From Planctopirus ephydatiae (GTDB taxonomy: Bacteria; Planctomycetota; Planctomycetia; Planctomycetales; Planctomycetaceae), in NCBI RefSeq assembly GCF_007752345.1, contig NZ_CP036299.1:1240001-1304000 (forward strand): a DNA stretch of 64,000 nt. The letters are read 5' to 3'. The notes beneath the pieces are model-generated. The model did not search any database, was not told the origin of the DNA, and saw only the letters and a list, made by a program, of their open reading frames with translations. Both the position numbers and the translations under genes were made by a program. Shown here one piece after another: positions 1 through 8,264 of the stretch. Each line of letters starts with the position of its first letter. The stretch's first letter is position 1.

Positions 1-1771
1 GAATCACTTTCGCCTGCCAGCCAGGTTCGTTGGTGACATGATCAATGGCAATCTCTCCCGCATCCTGCCTGATCAGTACCAGAACTGGTTCATCGGGTAA
101 TGCGCGAGTGAGCCAGTCATCGAATTGCTGATAGACTCGCACTCTGGGATATTCAATGGAACCATAGGCCAAGGCCCGTCGGCTGTCCCAAAGACCGGGA
201 ATGGAAGCGTTTGCGCCCAGTCCGGCCACAATGCACATGACCAGCAGCCAGTGGATGGCGACGGGACGTTGTTCTTTCGCCCAGCGATCTGCCAGCGAGA
301 TGACCATCTGTGCCATCGCGAGTGCGATAAGTGGTGCCGATTCGAAAACATAATGCCACCCCATGATGCCAGGGTACCAGTAGGGAAAATGCACGAGGTG
401 AGTCGTGAGGATGCCCGCCATCAGCCAGCGCCAGCGGAAATCCGGGGGACACCAGAACCAGTAGAGCAGACCAGCGGCCAACGCGAAGAGTGGGTCGAAG
501 GTCCAGAGAAAACTGCCACAGAGTCTCGTCGCCATGTTTTGCAACGCCAATGGCCACGTGAGGTTATCGGCCCATTGATCGTAAGCCTTCCAGATCTTGG
601 GGCTCATCGATTGATCGCCGCGAATTCCGTTGTTGAAACCATAGACATGACGAGGGGTGTAGGTCGCTGTGTAGAGCTGATAAGGGGATTGCCAGAAAGA
701 GCCCGTCGTGGCGTGATTGTAGGACAGCATGATGCCCCAGCCTGCCACAATGGGAATGAGCATGACGACGAGCGAACTGGCTTTGCGAGTCAATGTTGAT
801 GAGTTTGAATCGTCGATTGGGCCTCGGATGAGCCAGGCCAGTACGGGGATGGCGAATGGCAAGCCCATGGCGAAAGCGGTGGCGGGACGGCAAAGCATGG
901 CAAAGGCGAGTCCCGTCATCGCGAGCAAGGCATCGAGAGGCTGGTGAGTGCGGAGCCAGCGCAACATCATCAGCCAGAACAGAGCCAGACCTGCCAGCGT
1001 GGGATGATGGGAGAGCAGGAGATTGCCAAAAGTGGCCAGTCCCGGCGACAGTGCCAGCATCATCGCGGCGAGAAAACCTGTCCGGGGTGCCCCGAGTTCT
1101 CGTCCGATCAGGTTGGTCGCCAGCACGAGCCAGACTTGAGCCAGCCAATGTCCCAGTATGGGAATACCGACCATCACCCACGGCCATATCCATAAACTTG
1201 TGCCCGGATAATACCGGCTCGCCATCTGGCCATCGGGAGGTGTCCCTTCATTGAGGACATGGACCTGGTCAAAAAGAGCCGCGAATGCAGGTGGCCCTGA
1301 TGCTGTCCATTGCCCGGAGGCAATGGTTTGGGAGCCGAAGAGATAACTGTATTCGTCATGATAACACGGTGGTGTTCCCAGGAGTTGAGTGCCGAAACTG
1401 CCAATCATGGCCAGAGCGATGAGAGCGAGAATGGTCTGGCTGAGCCACAGGGGGTAGACCCTTTCGAGAGGAGTCCATTTCGCGAACATCCGCTGATCGG
1501 AAGCCGGCGATTGTGGGCTGTTGGTCTGGGGCCCTTTGACATTCAGGACGAAAGGCAAAATGAGCAACAGGCCCGCCTGAAGCAATGCCAGATTGGGTTG
1601 CCAGGTATCGACGAGAAAATCGAGTCCAGCAGCAATTGAAGCCATCAGGCACAATAGCCACGCCATCATGAGGCCGACGCGCTCCCGAAAATCGACCTCT
1701 GGCAGATTTTGCCCACTCTGGGCTTTGACCGTCGATTTCTGGCGTCGCTGCGAATGAGATTCGATCGTCAT
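1..1771 (-). CDS. membrane glycosyltransferase, GT39/ArnT-like (partial, C-terminus off window)
   Basis: I translated this frame by hand. It stays open from an ATG at 1771 to the left edge (about 590 residues), so the C-terminus is missing. The protein begins with a short polar stretch and then has many hydrophobic helices, starting near residue 35. After the second or third hydrophobic segment comes the motif CYHDEYSYL. An acidic pair in the first periplasmic loop is the catalytic signature of GT-C enzymes (the PMT/ArnT/GT39 type), which move a sugar from a polyprenyl-phosphate carrier to an acceptor outside the membrane. The motif and membrane topology are visible; the family assignment is inference and the substrate is unknown. 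The gene is divergent from thioredoxin. The other open frames over this stretch lack membrane character and are shadows. Confidence 0.75.
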   Translation of the reverse strand, partial: MTIESHSQRRQKSTVKAQSGQNLPEVDFRERVGLMMAWLLCLMASIAAGLDFLVDTWQPNLALLQAGLLLILPFVLNVKGPQTNSPQSPASDQRMFAKWTPLERVYPLWLSQTILALIALAMIGSFGTQLLGTPPCYHDEYSYLFGSQTIASGQWTASGPPAFAALFDQVHVLNEGTPPDGQMASRYYPGTSLWIWPWVMVGIPILGHWLAQVWLVLATNLIGRELGAPRTGFLAAMMLALSPGLATFGNLLLSHHPTLAGLALFWLMMLRWLRTHQPLDALLAMTGLAFAMLCRPATAFAMGLPFAIPVLAWLIRGPIDDSNSSTLTRKASSLVVMLIPIVAGWGIMLSYNHATTGSFWQSPYQLYTATYTPRHVYGFNNGIRGDQSMSPKIWKAYDQWADNLTWPLALQNMATRLCGSFLWTFDPLFALAAGLLYWFWCPPDFRWRWLMAGILTTHLVHFPYWYPGIMGWHYVFESAPLIALAMAQMVISLADRWAKEQRPVAIHWLLVMCIVAGLGANASIPGLWDSRRALAYGSIEYPRVRVYQQFDDWLTRALPDEPVLVLIRQDAGEIAIDHVTNEPGWQAKVI

Positions 1772-2327
1772 GCGTAAGGTTGCTTCGCAAGTAGGGTATT
1801 TCTGATGAGAGCCCTGCTCAATCGGACGCGTTGAGTATCTGTGATTTGGGAGCTGTGACTCGAATAATCATAACAGGATGGGCGGAGTGATCGGATCATC
1901 CGCTCTGGAAAATTGCATCGGAAGAAATTGCATCGGGAATTCGCAGGATGGAACCGATCGGTGGCTGGGCAGAAACGATTTGGCGCTAGTGGCTCGTGTT
2001 TTTGTTGATCAGGCAAATGGGGCAGCTGGTGTCTCCAGTTGCAGCAGGGGCAGCGAATTGACAGTATCTTGTGTGAACCTATACTTCAGCCTGCGGGTCG
2101 TTTCATGACGGGAAGTGACCACCAGGCTGGAGCGATACGGAATTCACCAGTTTGAAGTTCAAGCCGAAGGTGATTGCCCTCCGCTGAGTAAAAGTTTTGG
2201 GCGTCACCTGAATGATATAGTTTTGATCGAAACAATAGGGGCTGGATGGCCCTTTTCATGATTCAATTCCGTTGAGTGTCGATGTTGGCAGGAAGTGACC
2301 GGCCGACAATTTGAAAGGAAGATGCAC
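1772..2327. other. intergenic region between divergent glycosyltransferase and thioredoxin genes
   Basis: This 556-nt stretch separates two divergent genes and probably holds both promoters. The short open frames in it (for example 1768-2016 on the minus strand) have no recognisable domain and no good ribosome binding site. I see no RNA gene, repeat or mobile-element remnant here. Confidence 0.5.
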
Positions 2328-2657
2328 ATGGCTGGCGATCACGTTCTCGAAATTACCGATGCAAACTTTCAGTCCGAAGTTCTCGACAGCAGCACGCTGA
2401 CCCTGGTCGACTTCTGGGCTCCGTGGTGCGGCCCTTGCCGCATGCTGGCACCAACCATTGATGAACTGGCCACGGAATATGCTGGCAAAGTCAAAATCGG
2501 CAAGCTGAACACCGATGAGAACCCACGCATTCCTTCGATGCACGGCATCAGCTCGATTCCGACCGTGCTGATGTTCAAAGGTGGGATTATTGTCGATAAG
2601 TTCGTGGGTGTCGTTCCGAAGGCCAAGCTGGCGGGATCGATCTCGACCAACATGTAA
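2328..2657 (+). CDS. trxA: thioredoxin
   Basis: This is a 109-residue classical thioredoxin, a cytoplasmic disulfide reductase that thioredoxin reductase recharges. The active site WCGPC lies at residues 33-37, in the usual DFWAPWCGPC context. The cis-proline loop is present as SSIPTVLMF, and length matches the family. I chose the ATG at 2328 because AAAGGAAG lies about 7 nt upstream and the protein then begins at the canonical N-terminal strand. The ATG two codons upstream sits directly on that ribosome site. The gene looks monocistronic: a strong hairpin follows it. Confidence 0.96.
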   Translation: MAGDHVLEITDANFQSEVLDSSTLTLVDFWAPWCGPCRMLAPTIDELATEYAGKVKIGKLNTDENPRIPSMHGISSIPTVLMFKGGIIVDKFVGVVPKAKLAGSISTNM

Positions 2658-2690
2658 CTGGCCGCTGGTTATCGACTGACAGATTCATAG

Positions 2691-2729
2691 ACGACCCGTG
2701 CCAGGTAATGGCCGGGTCGTTCTGTATTT
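2691..2729 (+). terminator. rho-independent terminator after thioredoxin
   Basis: ACGACCCG (2691-2698) pairs with CGGGTCGT (2713-2720). An inner GCC/GGC pair extends the stem past a one-base bulge, and the T-rich tail TCTGTATTT follows. It sits 34 nt after the thioredoxin stop, between it and the convergent gene that ends at 2766. Confidence 0.8.
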
Positions 2730-2765
2730 GCAGGGACGCACTCGCTGAGTCGTCGTGCCTGAGAG

Positions 2766-3026
2766 TTAATGGCCGTGCTTCGGAAGTGCCGCCGCGTAGA
2801 GCATGGTGACGCAGCCGACGGACATCAGCACGAACGCACTCCACTCGGGGGGATCAAAGACATCCTTCGTGCGTTCTTGGATTGTTTCGGGAGAGGTGAG
2901 CATGCCTCGAAAGCCTTTGGCCCGCTCTTCGTGCTCGCCACTCATGACGAATTTATCGACAACGAGAAACGAGTAGCCCGTCAGAGCCACAAAGGCGCCC
3001 AGCCCAAAGAAGGCGGCTCGCATCAT
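2766..3026 (-). CDS. small two-helix membrane protein, unknown function
   Basis: I do not recognise this family. The frame encodes about 86 residues with a hydrophobic helix near the N-terminus (FFGLGAFVALTGYSFLVV), a charged middle of about 30 residues, and a second helix near the C-terminus (AFVLMSVGCVTMLYAAAL). The picture is of a small inner-membrane hairpin with a hydrophilic loop. I took the first of two adjacent ATGs, at 3026, because GGGAG lies about 10 nt upstream; an upstream ATG at 3080 would add 18 residues. It ends convergently with thioredoxin and follows truD on the opposite side of a short gap. Function unknown. Confidence 0.6.
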   Translation of the reverse strand: MMRAAFFGLGAFVALTGYSFLVVDKFVMSGEHEERAKGFRGMLTSPETIQERTKDVFDPPEWSAFVLMSVGCVTMLYAAALPKHGH

Positions 3027-3172
3027 AATTCGCCAGCTCCCTATCAGATCGTCATGGTTCGGCCCCACGCCAGAATCCACAGATCCTTAGCGCATTTCGG
3101 TCGAGAGAATCATCTCTGATGAACCTCACCTGACTTCAGCAGCATTTTCTGCCGCGCTCTGGGTGAGAATAC

Positions 3173-4339
3173 TTAATCTGCCGATTGTGAGGCGATCTCG
3201 TCGGCATCTTCGGAATTGGCAGCAGAATCAGGAGACTCCGCTGCTTGCAGGGGCGACTTCTGAAACTCGTGCAGCAGAACCGTCAGATACGCACCAGCCG
3301 GGAGTTCGACGGAAACGCGGAGGTCACCACGAGGCGTTTCGTGAGCAGAGCTGTTGGTTGGAAACAATTCGCAGGTCAGGCCTGCAGGCAAGAATCGGAA
3401 GGGCCGCCGGGTTCCTTCCATCAGCGAGGAGAATTTCTGAAAGTGCTCGATCGTCAATACTGACTTCTGCAGGATCGCCAGTTCACGAGCATGAACTTCG
3501 CCCCCAGGCGAACGCATGCGCACACCAAAAATGGGTCCGGTGGTGGAGATCTCCCACGAGTCAAAGCGTGGCTGGTCAGCAGCGGCATCTGTGACCAGAA
3601 ACTTCGCCCCAGCGGGGAGAATTTCCATGAGGTCGCCGCAGAGAACTGTCGAGAAGAGCCCGTCACCCAGCCGCTGAGCCAGCACCTCGTTGAACAGCCC
3701 GGATTGGACAGCAGAGAGAGCGAGGCGGAGCAGAAACTTTCGCCTGGGGGCGGGAATATCTTGTGGCGAGATCTGGCCAAGTAGCAGTTGCCAGCCCAGC
3801 TTCCACGTCGAGTGCTGGTGACCAAATCGCTGCATGCCAAAGTAATTCGGGCAGCCTTGAGCCTGCAGTTGCCTGGCAATGGCATCGATTTTGGCATGAT
3901 CGGGATCAACGCCCCTCAAAATGGCAACAAAACGATTGCCCTTCAAGTGGCCTGTCTTGAGCTTGTTGCGATGTCGACTGGCTTCGAGCACCGTCAAATC
4001 ATCGCTCTCAAGAGCTGGTACCAGCTTTTGAGCCCGGGCAGGAACCGAGACCCATTGGCGGGTCACAGCCTGTTTATCCTTCAAGCCGGCCATGCCAATT
4101 TCTGAGCGGGGAACGGCGAGCTGTTTCGAGAGCTGTGCCACGAGCATTTCACTCGAAAGATTTCGCTTCTCGATCCAGAGAAACAGATGCTCACCTTCGC
4201 CGCAGGGTAGATACGCCGGGATTTCTTCGACGAGAAAATCTTCCGGGGATTGTTTCCAGACACCGCCCACCCCTGCCGTTTGACTGGTCAGCTCTGGCCA
4301 GGCAGAAGGAGCAAGCTGTGGGGCTGTCTGTTCGGTCAT
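3173..4339 (-). CDS. truD: tRNA pseudouridine(13) synthase TruD
   Basis: The protein has 388 residues. TruD converts U13 of tRNA(Glu) to pseudouridine in the cytoplasm. The family signature G-x-KDK-x-A-x-TxQ is present as GLKDKQAVTRQ, with the catalytic aspartate at about residue 88. The N-terminal block PEDFLVEEIP and the GNRFVAILRG and NYFGMQRFG blocks also fit TruD. The last 30 residues are Ala/Ser/Asp-rich, an unconserved tail. Length fits the family (about 340-400). It is divergent from peptide deformylase, with about 220 nt between the starts. Confidence 0.95.
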   Translation of the reverse strand: MTEQTAPQLAPSAWPELTSQTAGVGGVWKQSPEDFLVEEIPAYLPCGEGEHLFLWIEKRNLSSEMLVAQLSKQLAVPRSEIGMAGLKDKQAVTRQWVSVPARAQKLVPALESDDLTVLEASRHRNKLKTGHLKGNRFVAILRGVDPDHAKIDAIARQLQAQGCPNYFGMQRFGHQHSTWKLGWQLLLGQISPQDIPAPRRKFLLRLALSAVQSGLFNEVLAQRLGDGLFSTVLCGDLMEILPAGAKFLVTDAAADQPRFDSWEISTTGPIFGVRMRSPGGEVHARELAILQKSVLTIEHFQKFSSLMEGTRRPFRFLPAGLTCELFPTNSSAHETPRGDLRVSVELPAGAYLTVLLHEFQKSPLQAAESPDSAANSEDADEIASQSAD

Positions 4340-4558
4340 GGGAACTGCTTTTCGAGGACGATTGCCACAAAATCGCCACGGGACTCAATCCTGATCCTCC
4401 CGCGCTTCGATTCGAGACAAACTCCGATTACAATACGAGGTTTCCAGAAATCTCGCAGCCCTCAAAGACAATGCCAACATGATCGAGAGACCGAACAAGG
4501 GTCTTTGGCATTGAGACCAATAAGATTGTACAGCAGACCTTCAGCGGATATGCGGAAC

Positions 4559-5149
4559 ATGGCTTTGGAAATTGTGAAGTATGGACATCCGGCTCTCCGG
4601 CACAAGTCCACCCCTGTGACTGAAATCAACAGCGAACTTCGCAAAGCGATATCCGAGATGTTTGAATTGATGTACGCAGCCAAAGGGATTGGCCTGGCCT
4701 CGAATCAAGTGGCCATTCCAAGGCAGTTTTTCATTTTGAACCTCACAGGTGATGCCGCTGAAAAAGACGAGGAAGTGGTCTTTATCAATCCAGTGATCCT
4801 CAATCGCAAAAGCTCATGCGAAGGTGAAGAGGGCTGCTTGAGTTTTCCAGGGTTATATGGCCCGGTGAAACGTGCTGGTGAGGTGATTATCGAAGCGTTC
4901 GATCTGGATGGGAACTGCTTTGAGATGACACTTTCTGCGAAGGAAGACGATCTGGCGGTGCGCGCTGTCCAGCATGAATCCGATCATCTCGATGGCATGC
5001 TGTTCATCGACCGCATGACAGATCGCGCGCGAAAAGAGCGTCAGGTGGAGATCGATCAGTTCGAACAGGATTTTCTGGCACGTCAGGCGGCTGGCGAAAT
5101 CGAATCGATGGATGTGCTCAAAAGAAAGCTGGCAACATGGCCGAATTGA
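4559..5149 (+). CDS. def: peptide deformylase
   Basis: The product has 196 residues and removes the N-formyl group from nascent proteins in the cytoplasm using a bound metal ion. All three family motifs are visible: GIGLASNQ (43-50, normally G-x-GLAAxQ), EGCLS (91-95, with the metal-ligand cysteine) and QHESDH (138-143, the HExxH metal site). The reading frame is open far upstream, but homology begins at MALEIVKYGHPAL, so I used the ATG at 4559; an ATG three codons earlier (4550) is equally possible. The last 13 nt overlap the start of thiS, which suggests translational coupling. Confidence 0.95.
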   Translation: MALEIVKYGHPALRHKSTPVTEINSELRKAISEMFELMYAAKGIGLASNQVAIPRQFFILNLTGDAAEKDEEVVFINPVILNRKSSCEGEEGCLSFPGLYGPVKRAGEVIIEAFDLDGNCFEMTLSAKEDDLAVRAVQHESDHLDGMLFIDRMTDRARKERQVEIDQFEQDFLARQAAGEIESMDVLKRKLATWPN

Positions 5150-5373
5150 ACGCTCAACAGTCGCCAGGAGAGATTGTCGTCACCATCAACTCGCAGGAAC
5201 GTTCGCTGCCAGTTGAGATGAACCTGACACAGCTCATTGAACTGCTGAAGCTGGAGCCTCGCTATCTGGCCATTGAACTCAACGGGCAAGTCATTTCCCG
5301 GAAACTGCACGCCACCACCAGGCTCACCGAGGGTGATGTTCTCGAAGTGGTCACACTGGTCGGTGGAGGCTAA
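5137..5373 (+). CDS. thiS: sulfur carrier protein ThiS
   Basis: This is a 78-residue ubiquitin-like protein ending in Gly-Gly (VVTLVGGG). In thiamine biosynthesis that terminus is adenylated and thiocarboxylated, and ThiS then donates sulfur to ThiG for the thiazole ring. The first 11 residues are an extension ahead of the usual start strand (IVVTINSQ). It overlaps def by 13 nt in another frame. No thiG, thiF or thiE is next to it, so it is separated from its usual partners here. The next gene converges and ends only 16 nt away. Confidence 0.88.
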   Translation: MAELNAQQSPGEIVVTINSQERSLPVEMNLTQLIELLKLEPRYLAIELNGQVISRKLHATTRLTEGDVLEVVTLVGGG

Positions 5374-5389
5374 GAGTCTTCGCTACGAA

Positions 5390-6073
5390 CTACGCCCAGG
5401 CGAGTACCGTCTGTCGATCCGGGCCTTTTTTGTGAGCCAGCTGTGACCGATGTTTCTCGATCTGCTGCCACAAGTCGTGGCTGTCGAACAGATCGAGCAG
5501 ATGGGCCAGGCCGGCATCCGCCAGTTCTTTGCCTGAGAGAAAGCGGCCTGGTCTGGACCACTCGGTGATCAACTCGACACTGCAATTGAACAGGCGAGCC
5601 AGAAGCTGATCCTGATCAGACTCCATCCAGCGGAAATGTCTGGCCCATTCAACGGCCTCTTCCAGCTTGAGCTGGTCGTCGGATTGCCAGCGAATGGGAT
5701 GAAACAGCAGCGAGGCATGCGGTGTCACATAGCGTTCCCGGCAGGCAGCCAAGGGCATCAGTGCTGCCGAACTGCATTCCCCTGTGACCACGGCCGCTGC
5801 CTTGAGACCGCGTAAGCGAATGATCGAAGCGAGTGCCAGGCCCACATACGCATTCCCGCCGCACGAATCGATGTAAATCAGGCCAGCTGACCGCCGGGGA
5901 AGTTCGACCAGTTTTTCCAGCAGTTCGGTCTGCTGCTCAAAGAGATCACCCGCGATCGTCATTTCCCATTCCGGGTTGGGAACAATGGGCGACCATGAAA
6001 TCGAGGGCCCGGGATAAGCCGGCAAGGGACGAAATGGACTGGGCTTAGGGGGTTTCTTCGACGATTTCGTCAT
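5390..6073 (-). CDS. ClpP-like (peptidase S14 / SDH clan) protein
   Basis: The 227-residue product has the ClpP/crotonase fold pattern: a strand with YIDSCGG (ClpP YINSPGG), then GECSSAALMPLAAC (ClpP GQAASMGA...) and TPHASLLFHP (ClpP ...MIHQP). By alignment by eye, the nucleophile is Ser102 and the base His125. The position that carries the catalytic Asp in ClpP (ERDRFLS) reads RPGRFLS, so Gly176 seems to replace it. About 30 residues of Pro-rich N-terminus precede the domain. I used the ATG at 6073; the frame stays open upstream but with low-quality sequence. Activity is therefore uncertain; it could be a ClpP-like scaffold or a protease with a shifted acid residue. Confidence 0.75.
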   Translation of the reverse strand: MTKSSKKPPKPSPFRPLPAYPGPSISWSPIVPNPEWEMTIAGDLFEQQTELLEKLVELPRRSAGLIYIDSCGGNAYVGLALASIIRLRGLKAAAVVTGECSSAALMPLAACRERYVTPHASLLFHPIRWQSDDQLKLEEAVEWARHFRWMESDQDQLLARLFNCSVELITEWSRPGRFLSGKELADAGLAHLLDLFDSHDLWQQIEKHRSQLAHKKGPDRQTVLAWA

Positions 6074-6321
6074 TTCTGCCTGAGATCCGTGAGAGGAGCC
6101 GCAATTTGCCAGATGACTTGGCTGCCGCGAAGTGGAATGACTCGAAAGTTTATCGCTTTGCGGCTGATATGTCGCTGATTCTCTGAAGGAATACACTGTG
6201 GAGCAGTGAAAAGTTGTTCCGATCAGGTGTTGCCCCAGTGCATCCACTGATCTCACGCGATACGATTTGGTTGCTGAATAAAAACTTGAAGATCTGCACA
6301 GATAGTTTGTGAGGTTGGGCC

Positions 6322-6594
6322 ATGACCAATTCAAGAACTGTTCACCCGGCAAACCAACGACCCCAAAGTGCCCGGTTGATATTCCGTACGGGATTTTTAT
6401 GGACGGCAATGCTCATATTCCCAGAAATCGGTGATTCGCCATCGACAGCCTGGGCCCAACCTGCAGCACCGGCTCAGCCTGCGGCTCCCGTCGCTAGACC
6501 CGTGGCCACCATCAGCTGGCTGGATGCAGGGATCTTTGCAGCTCTGGCCGGGGGCGCCCTCTTTGCGGTCTGCCGTGCGAGCAACCGGATGTAG
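6322..6594 (+). CDS. small membrane/secreted protein with Ala-Pro linker, unknown function
   Basis: The product has 90 residues. A hydrophobic stretch near 20-35 could be a signal or anchor. It is followed by an Ala/Pro/Gln repeat (QPAAPAQPAAPVARP) and a C-terminal helix (AGIFAALAGGALFAVC) that ends in a short basic tail with RASNR. GAGG lies 8 nt before the ATG at 6322. It converges with the PQQ propeller gene, with 30 nt between the stops. Small proteins of this layout seem familiar from planctomycetes, but I can name no function. Confidence 0.6.
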   Translation: MTNSRTVHPANQRPQSARLIFRTGFLWTAMLIFPEIGDSPSTAWAQPAAPAQPAAPVARPVATISWLDAGIFAALAGGALFAVCRASNRM

Positions 6595-6624
6595 TCAGCA
6601 GTGACTGGTGAATTGATCGACTCG

Positions 6625-7950
6625 TTATGGCTTAGGTGCTTCAATCCGATACAGGTGATGATCGGTTCGCAAGTAGATGGATTGATCGACTGGTGCGAGA
6701 GTGGCCAGCGTGCGGCCTGGAAGAGGATTTTCGGCGAGAACTTCAAACTCGGTTCCCGGTCTCACGACCGTGGTGAGCCCGGCTTCATTGGTGATGTACA
6801 GCTTGCCGGCAGCAAAGACCCACGATGCTGAGTAGTTCCCGGGGATCCGCTGCTGCCAGTGAACTTTCCCCGTTTTCATATCGACGCAACTGGCAATGCC
6901 GCCATCGCTGATGAAGTAGATCTCATCACCCACCACGACGGGCGAAGGATTGAGTGGAGCTCCTTTTTTCATTTGCCAGCGAACGTGAGTCTCGGTGATA
7001 TCGCCCTGCCCTGTGGGATCGATCGCAAAGACAACCGGTGTGTTATAGCCCGACGAAACGACGACGAGACCATGGGCATAGACTGGCCGGGGCACATTGG
7101 AATACCCTTTGGGATATCGCACTTTCCAGATCTCTTCGCCAGTCTGTGGGTTGTAGGCAATGACCCATTCTCCCCCCGGGCACACGACCTGTGCCTGCTT
7201 TGTGCCATCCGGCAGCGGCACCTGAATAAATAGCGGTGTGCAATAGGCCATGGCCCCTTCGCGGCTGGTGCGCCAGACTTCCTTGCCGGTCAGTTTGTCG
7301 AGGGCGACTACGAACTGTTTATCGTCTCCATCGCAGCTGATAATCAGCAACTGATCGACCACCACTGGTGATGCCGCCGGCCCGTGCCGGTGATCGTATT
7401 CGAGTTTGGTCTTCCAGAGAATCTTCCCGGACGGATCGAGACAGGCTGTGCCATGAGCACCAAAGTGGACATAGATGCGATTGTCTTCAATCCACGGCGT
7501 GGGGGAAGCATGCGAGTTTTTGGAATGAATGGCACCGGGATCATCGAGTTCGAAGACGAGGACATCGTGCAGAATCTGCCCCTGGGCCGCATCGACGCAA
7601 ATGGCCCGCAATTGTTTGCCATCATCAACGGCTGTTGTGAGCCAGATTTTGCCATCACGCAGTGCGGGGGAACTCCAGCCACGGCCGGGGATCTCAGTTT
7701 TCCAGCGAATGTTCTTCTCTTCGCTCCACTCGATGGGGAGCATTGTTTCGGAACTCAGGCCTTCGCCCGAAGGACCACGGAACTGCGGCCAATCCGCTGC
7801 CAGCACCTCGATCTCTGAGAAAGAGACACTCAGTGCCGCCAGCAGGCTGGCCACACTCAGAAACTGGCATAAAGAGCGGGAGGGGAAACTGGCGGACAAG
7901 CGAAGGTGGGCAGGCAAAAGACAAACCATGGGCGGGCACTCGTTCAACAA
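6625..7950 (-). CDS. secreted PQQ-like beta-propeller protein
   Basis: The product has 441 residues. A hydrophobic N-terminal segment (about 25-45) acts as signal sequence. The mature part begins ADWPQFRGPSGEG and carries repeated blades of the PQQ/BamB type (for example GKEVWRT, GEEIWKV, GKVHWQQ, each an A/G-x-x-x-W blade end). Such proteins are abundant in planctomycetes, where they are probably periplasmic; most have no known substrate, and the quinoprotein dehydrogenase active site is not evident. A paralogue with the same WxQFRG start lies at 15235-16497. An internal start at MVCLLPAHLRLS would shorten the protein by seven residues. Confidence 0.85.
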   Translation of the reverse strand: MLNECPPMVCLLPAHLRLSASFPSRSLCQFLSVASLLAALSVSFSEIEVLAADWPQFRGPSGEGLSSETMLPIEWSEEKNIRWKTEIPGRGWSSPALRDGKIWLTTAVDDGKQLRAICVDAAQGQILHDVLVFELDDPGAIHSKNSHASPTPWIEDNRIYVHFGAHGTACLDPSGKILWKTKLEYDHRHGPAASPVVVDQLLIISCDGDDKQFVVALDKLTGKEVWRTSREGAMAYCTPLFIQVPLPDGTKQAQVVCPGGEWVIAYNPQTGEEIWKVRYPKGYSNVPRPVYAHGLVVVSSGYNTPVVFAIDPTGQGDITETHVRWQMKKGAPLNPSPVVVGDEIYFISDGGIASCVDMKTGKVHWQQRIPGNYSASWVFAAGKLYITNEAGLTTVVRPGTEFEVLAENPLPGRTLATLAPVDQSIYLRTDHHLYRIEAPKP

Positions 7951-8069
7951 TGGAACATCGAAATCTGAGTTTCGATCAACTTAAACACTGGCAGATGCAC
8001 AGGCGGGGATACTCGAACTTGTCGCGTCAATACGGGCTGTTGCTGCAAGAGGCTCGAGTATCAGGTGCA
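7951..8069. repeat. promoter region of the PQQ gene with a 9-bp inverted repeat
   Basis: GATACTCGA (8008-8016) is repeated as its reverse complement TCGAGTATC (8055-8063) with a 38-nt spacer. The repeat lies upstream of the minus-strand PQQ propeller gene (start 7950), so it could be an operator for that gene. No promoter consensus is clear. Confidence 0.35.
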
Positions 8070-8098
8070 AAAACAACATGAAAACTTCTTCATGTTGC
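8070..8098 (-). terminator. rho-independent terminator for the yjbQ/island transcript
   Basis: Read on the minus strand, CAACATGAA pairs perfectly with TTCATGTTG around a 6-nt loop (8075-8098) and is followed at once by TTTTTGC. This is a classical intrinsic terminator. It ends the minus-strand run of genes 10380 to 8265 and lies just after the decayed yjbQ 3' copy, as the original yjbQ terminator would. Confidence 0.85.
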
Positions 8099-8139
8099 GA
8101 AGAATCGACACAGGTTTCAAGCACCTGCTGCGGGCGAAT

Positions 8140-8230
8140 TCCAGTGAATCGCACCTTTTTCGAAGTCCCGGGCCGTCCAGACTCGATTATGAAAATCTAT
8201 TCCTTTGGGCCGAAGTCGAGTTGGCATATC
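8140..8230 (-). pseudogene. decayed duplicate of the yjbQ 3' end
   Basis: The minus strand reads QLDFGPKE-stop-IFIIESG..., which aligns with [17 protein letters not shown] of the intact yjbQ at 9695-10117. At DNA level, about 30 of 37 bases match between 8193-8227 and 9755-9790, for example the shared GTCGAGTTGGC. An in-frame stop replaces the codon for Gln, and flanking homology fades into AAAAAGGTGCG against AAGCGGGTGCT. It is in the same orientation as the intact gene, so the island 8265-9690 lies between two direct copies of the yjbQ 3' end. Confidence 0.7.
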
Positions 8231-8264
8231 GTACTGCGCAGAGCAGACCGAGAGGTTGCTGTGA

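Noticed and set aside
1-1790. Several short open frames on both strands over the first 1.8 kb
   Set aside because: They lie in other frames of the single long minus-strand glycosyltransferase gene and lack membrane or domain pattern.
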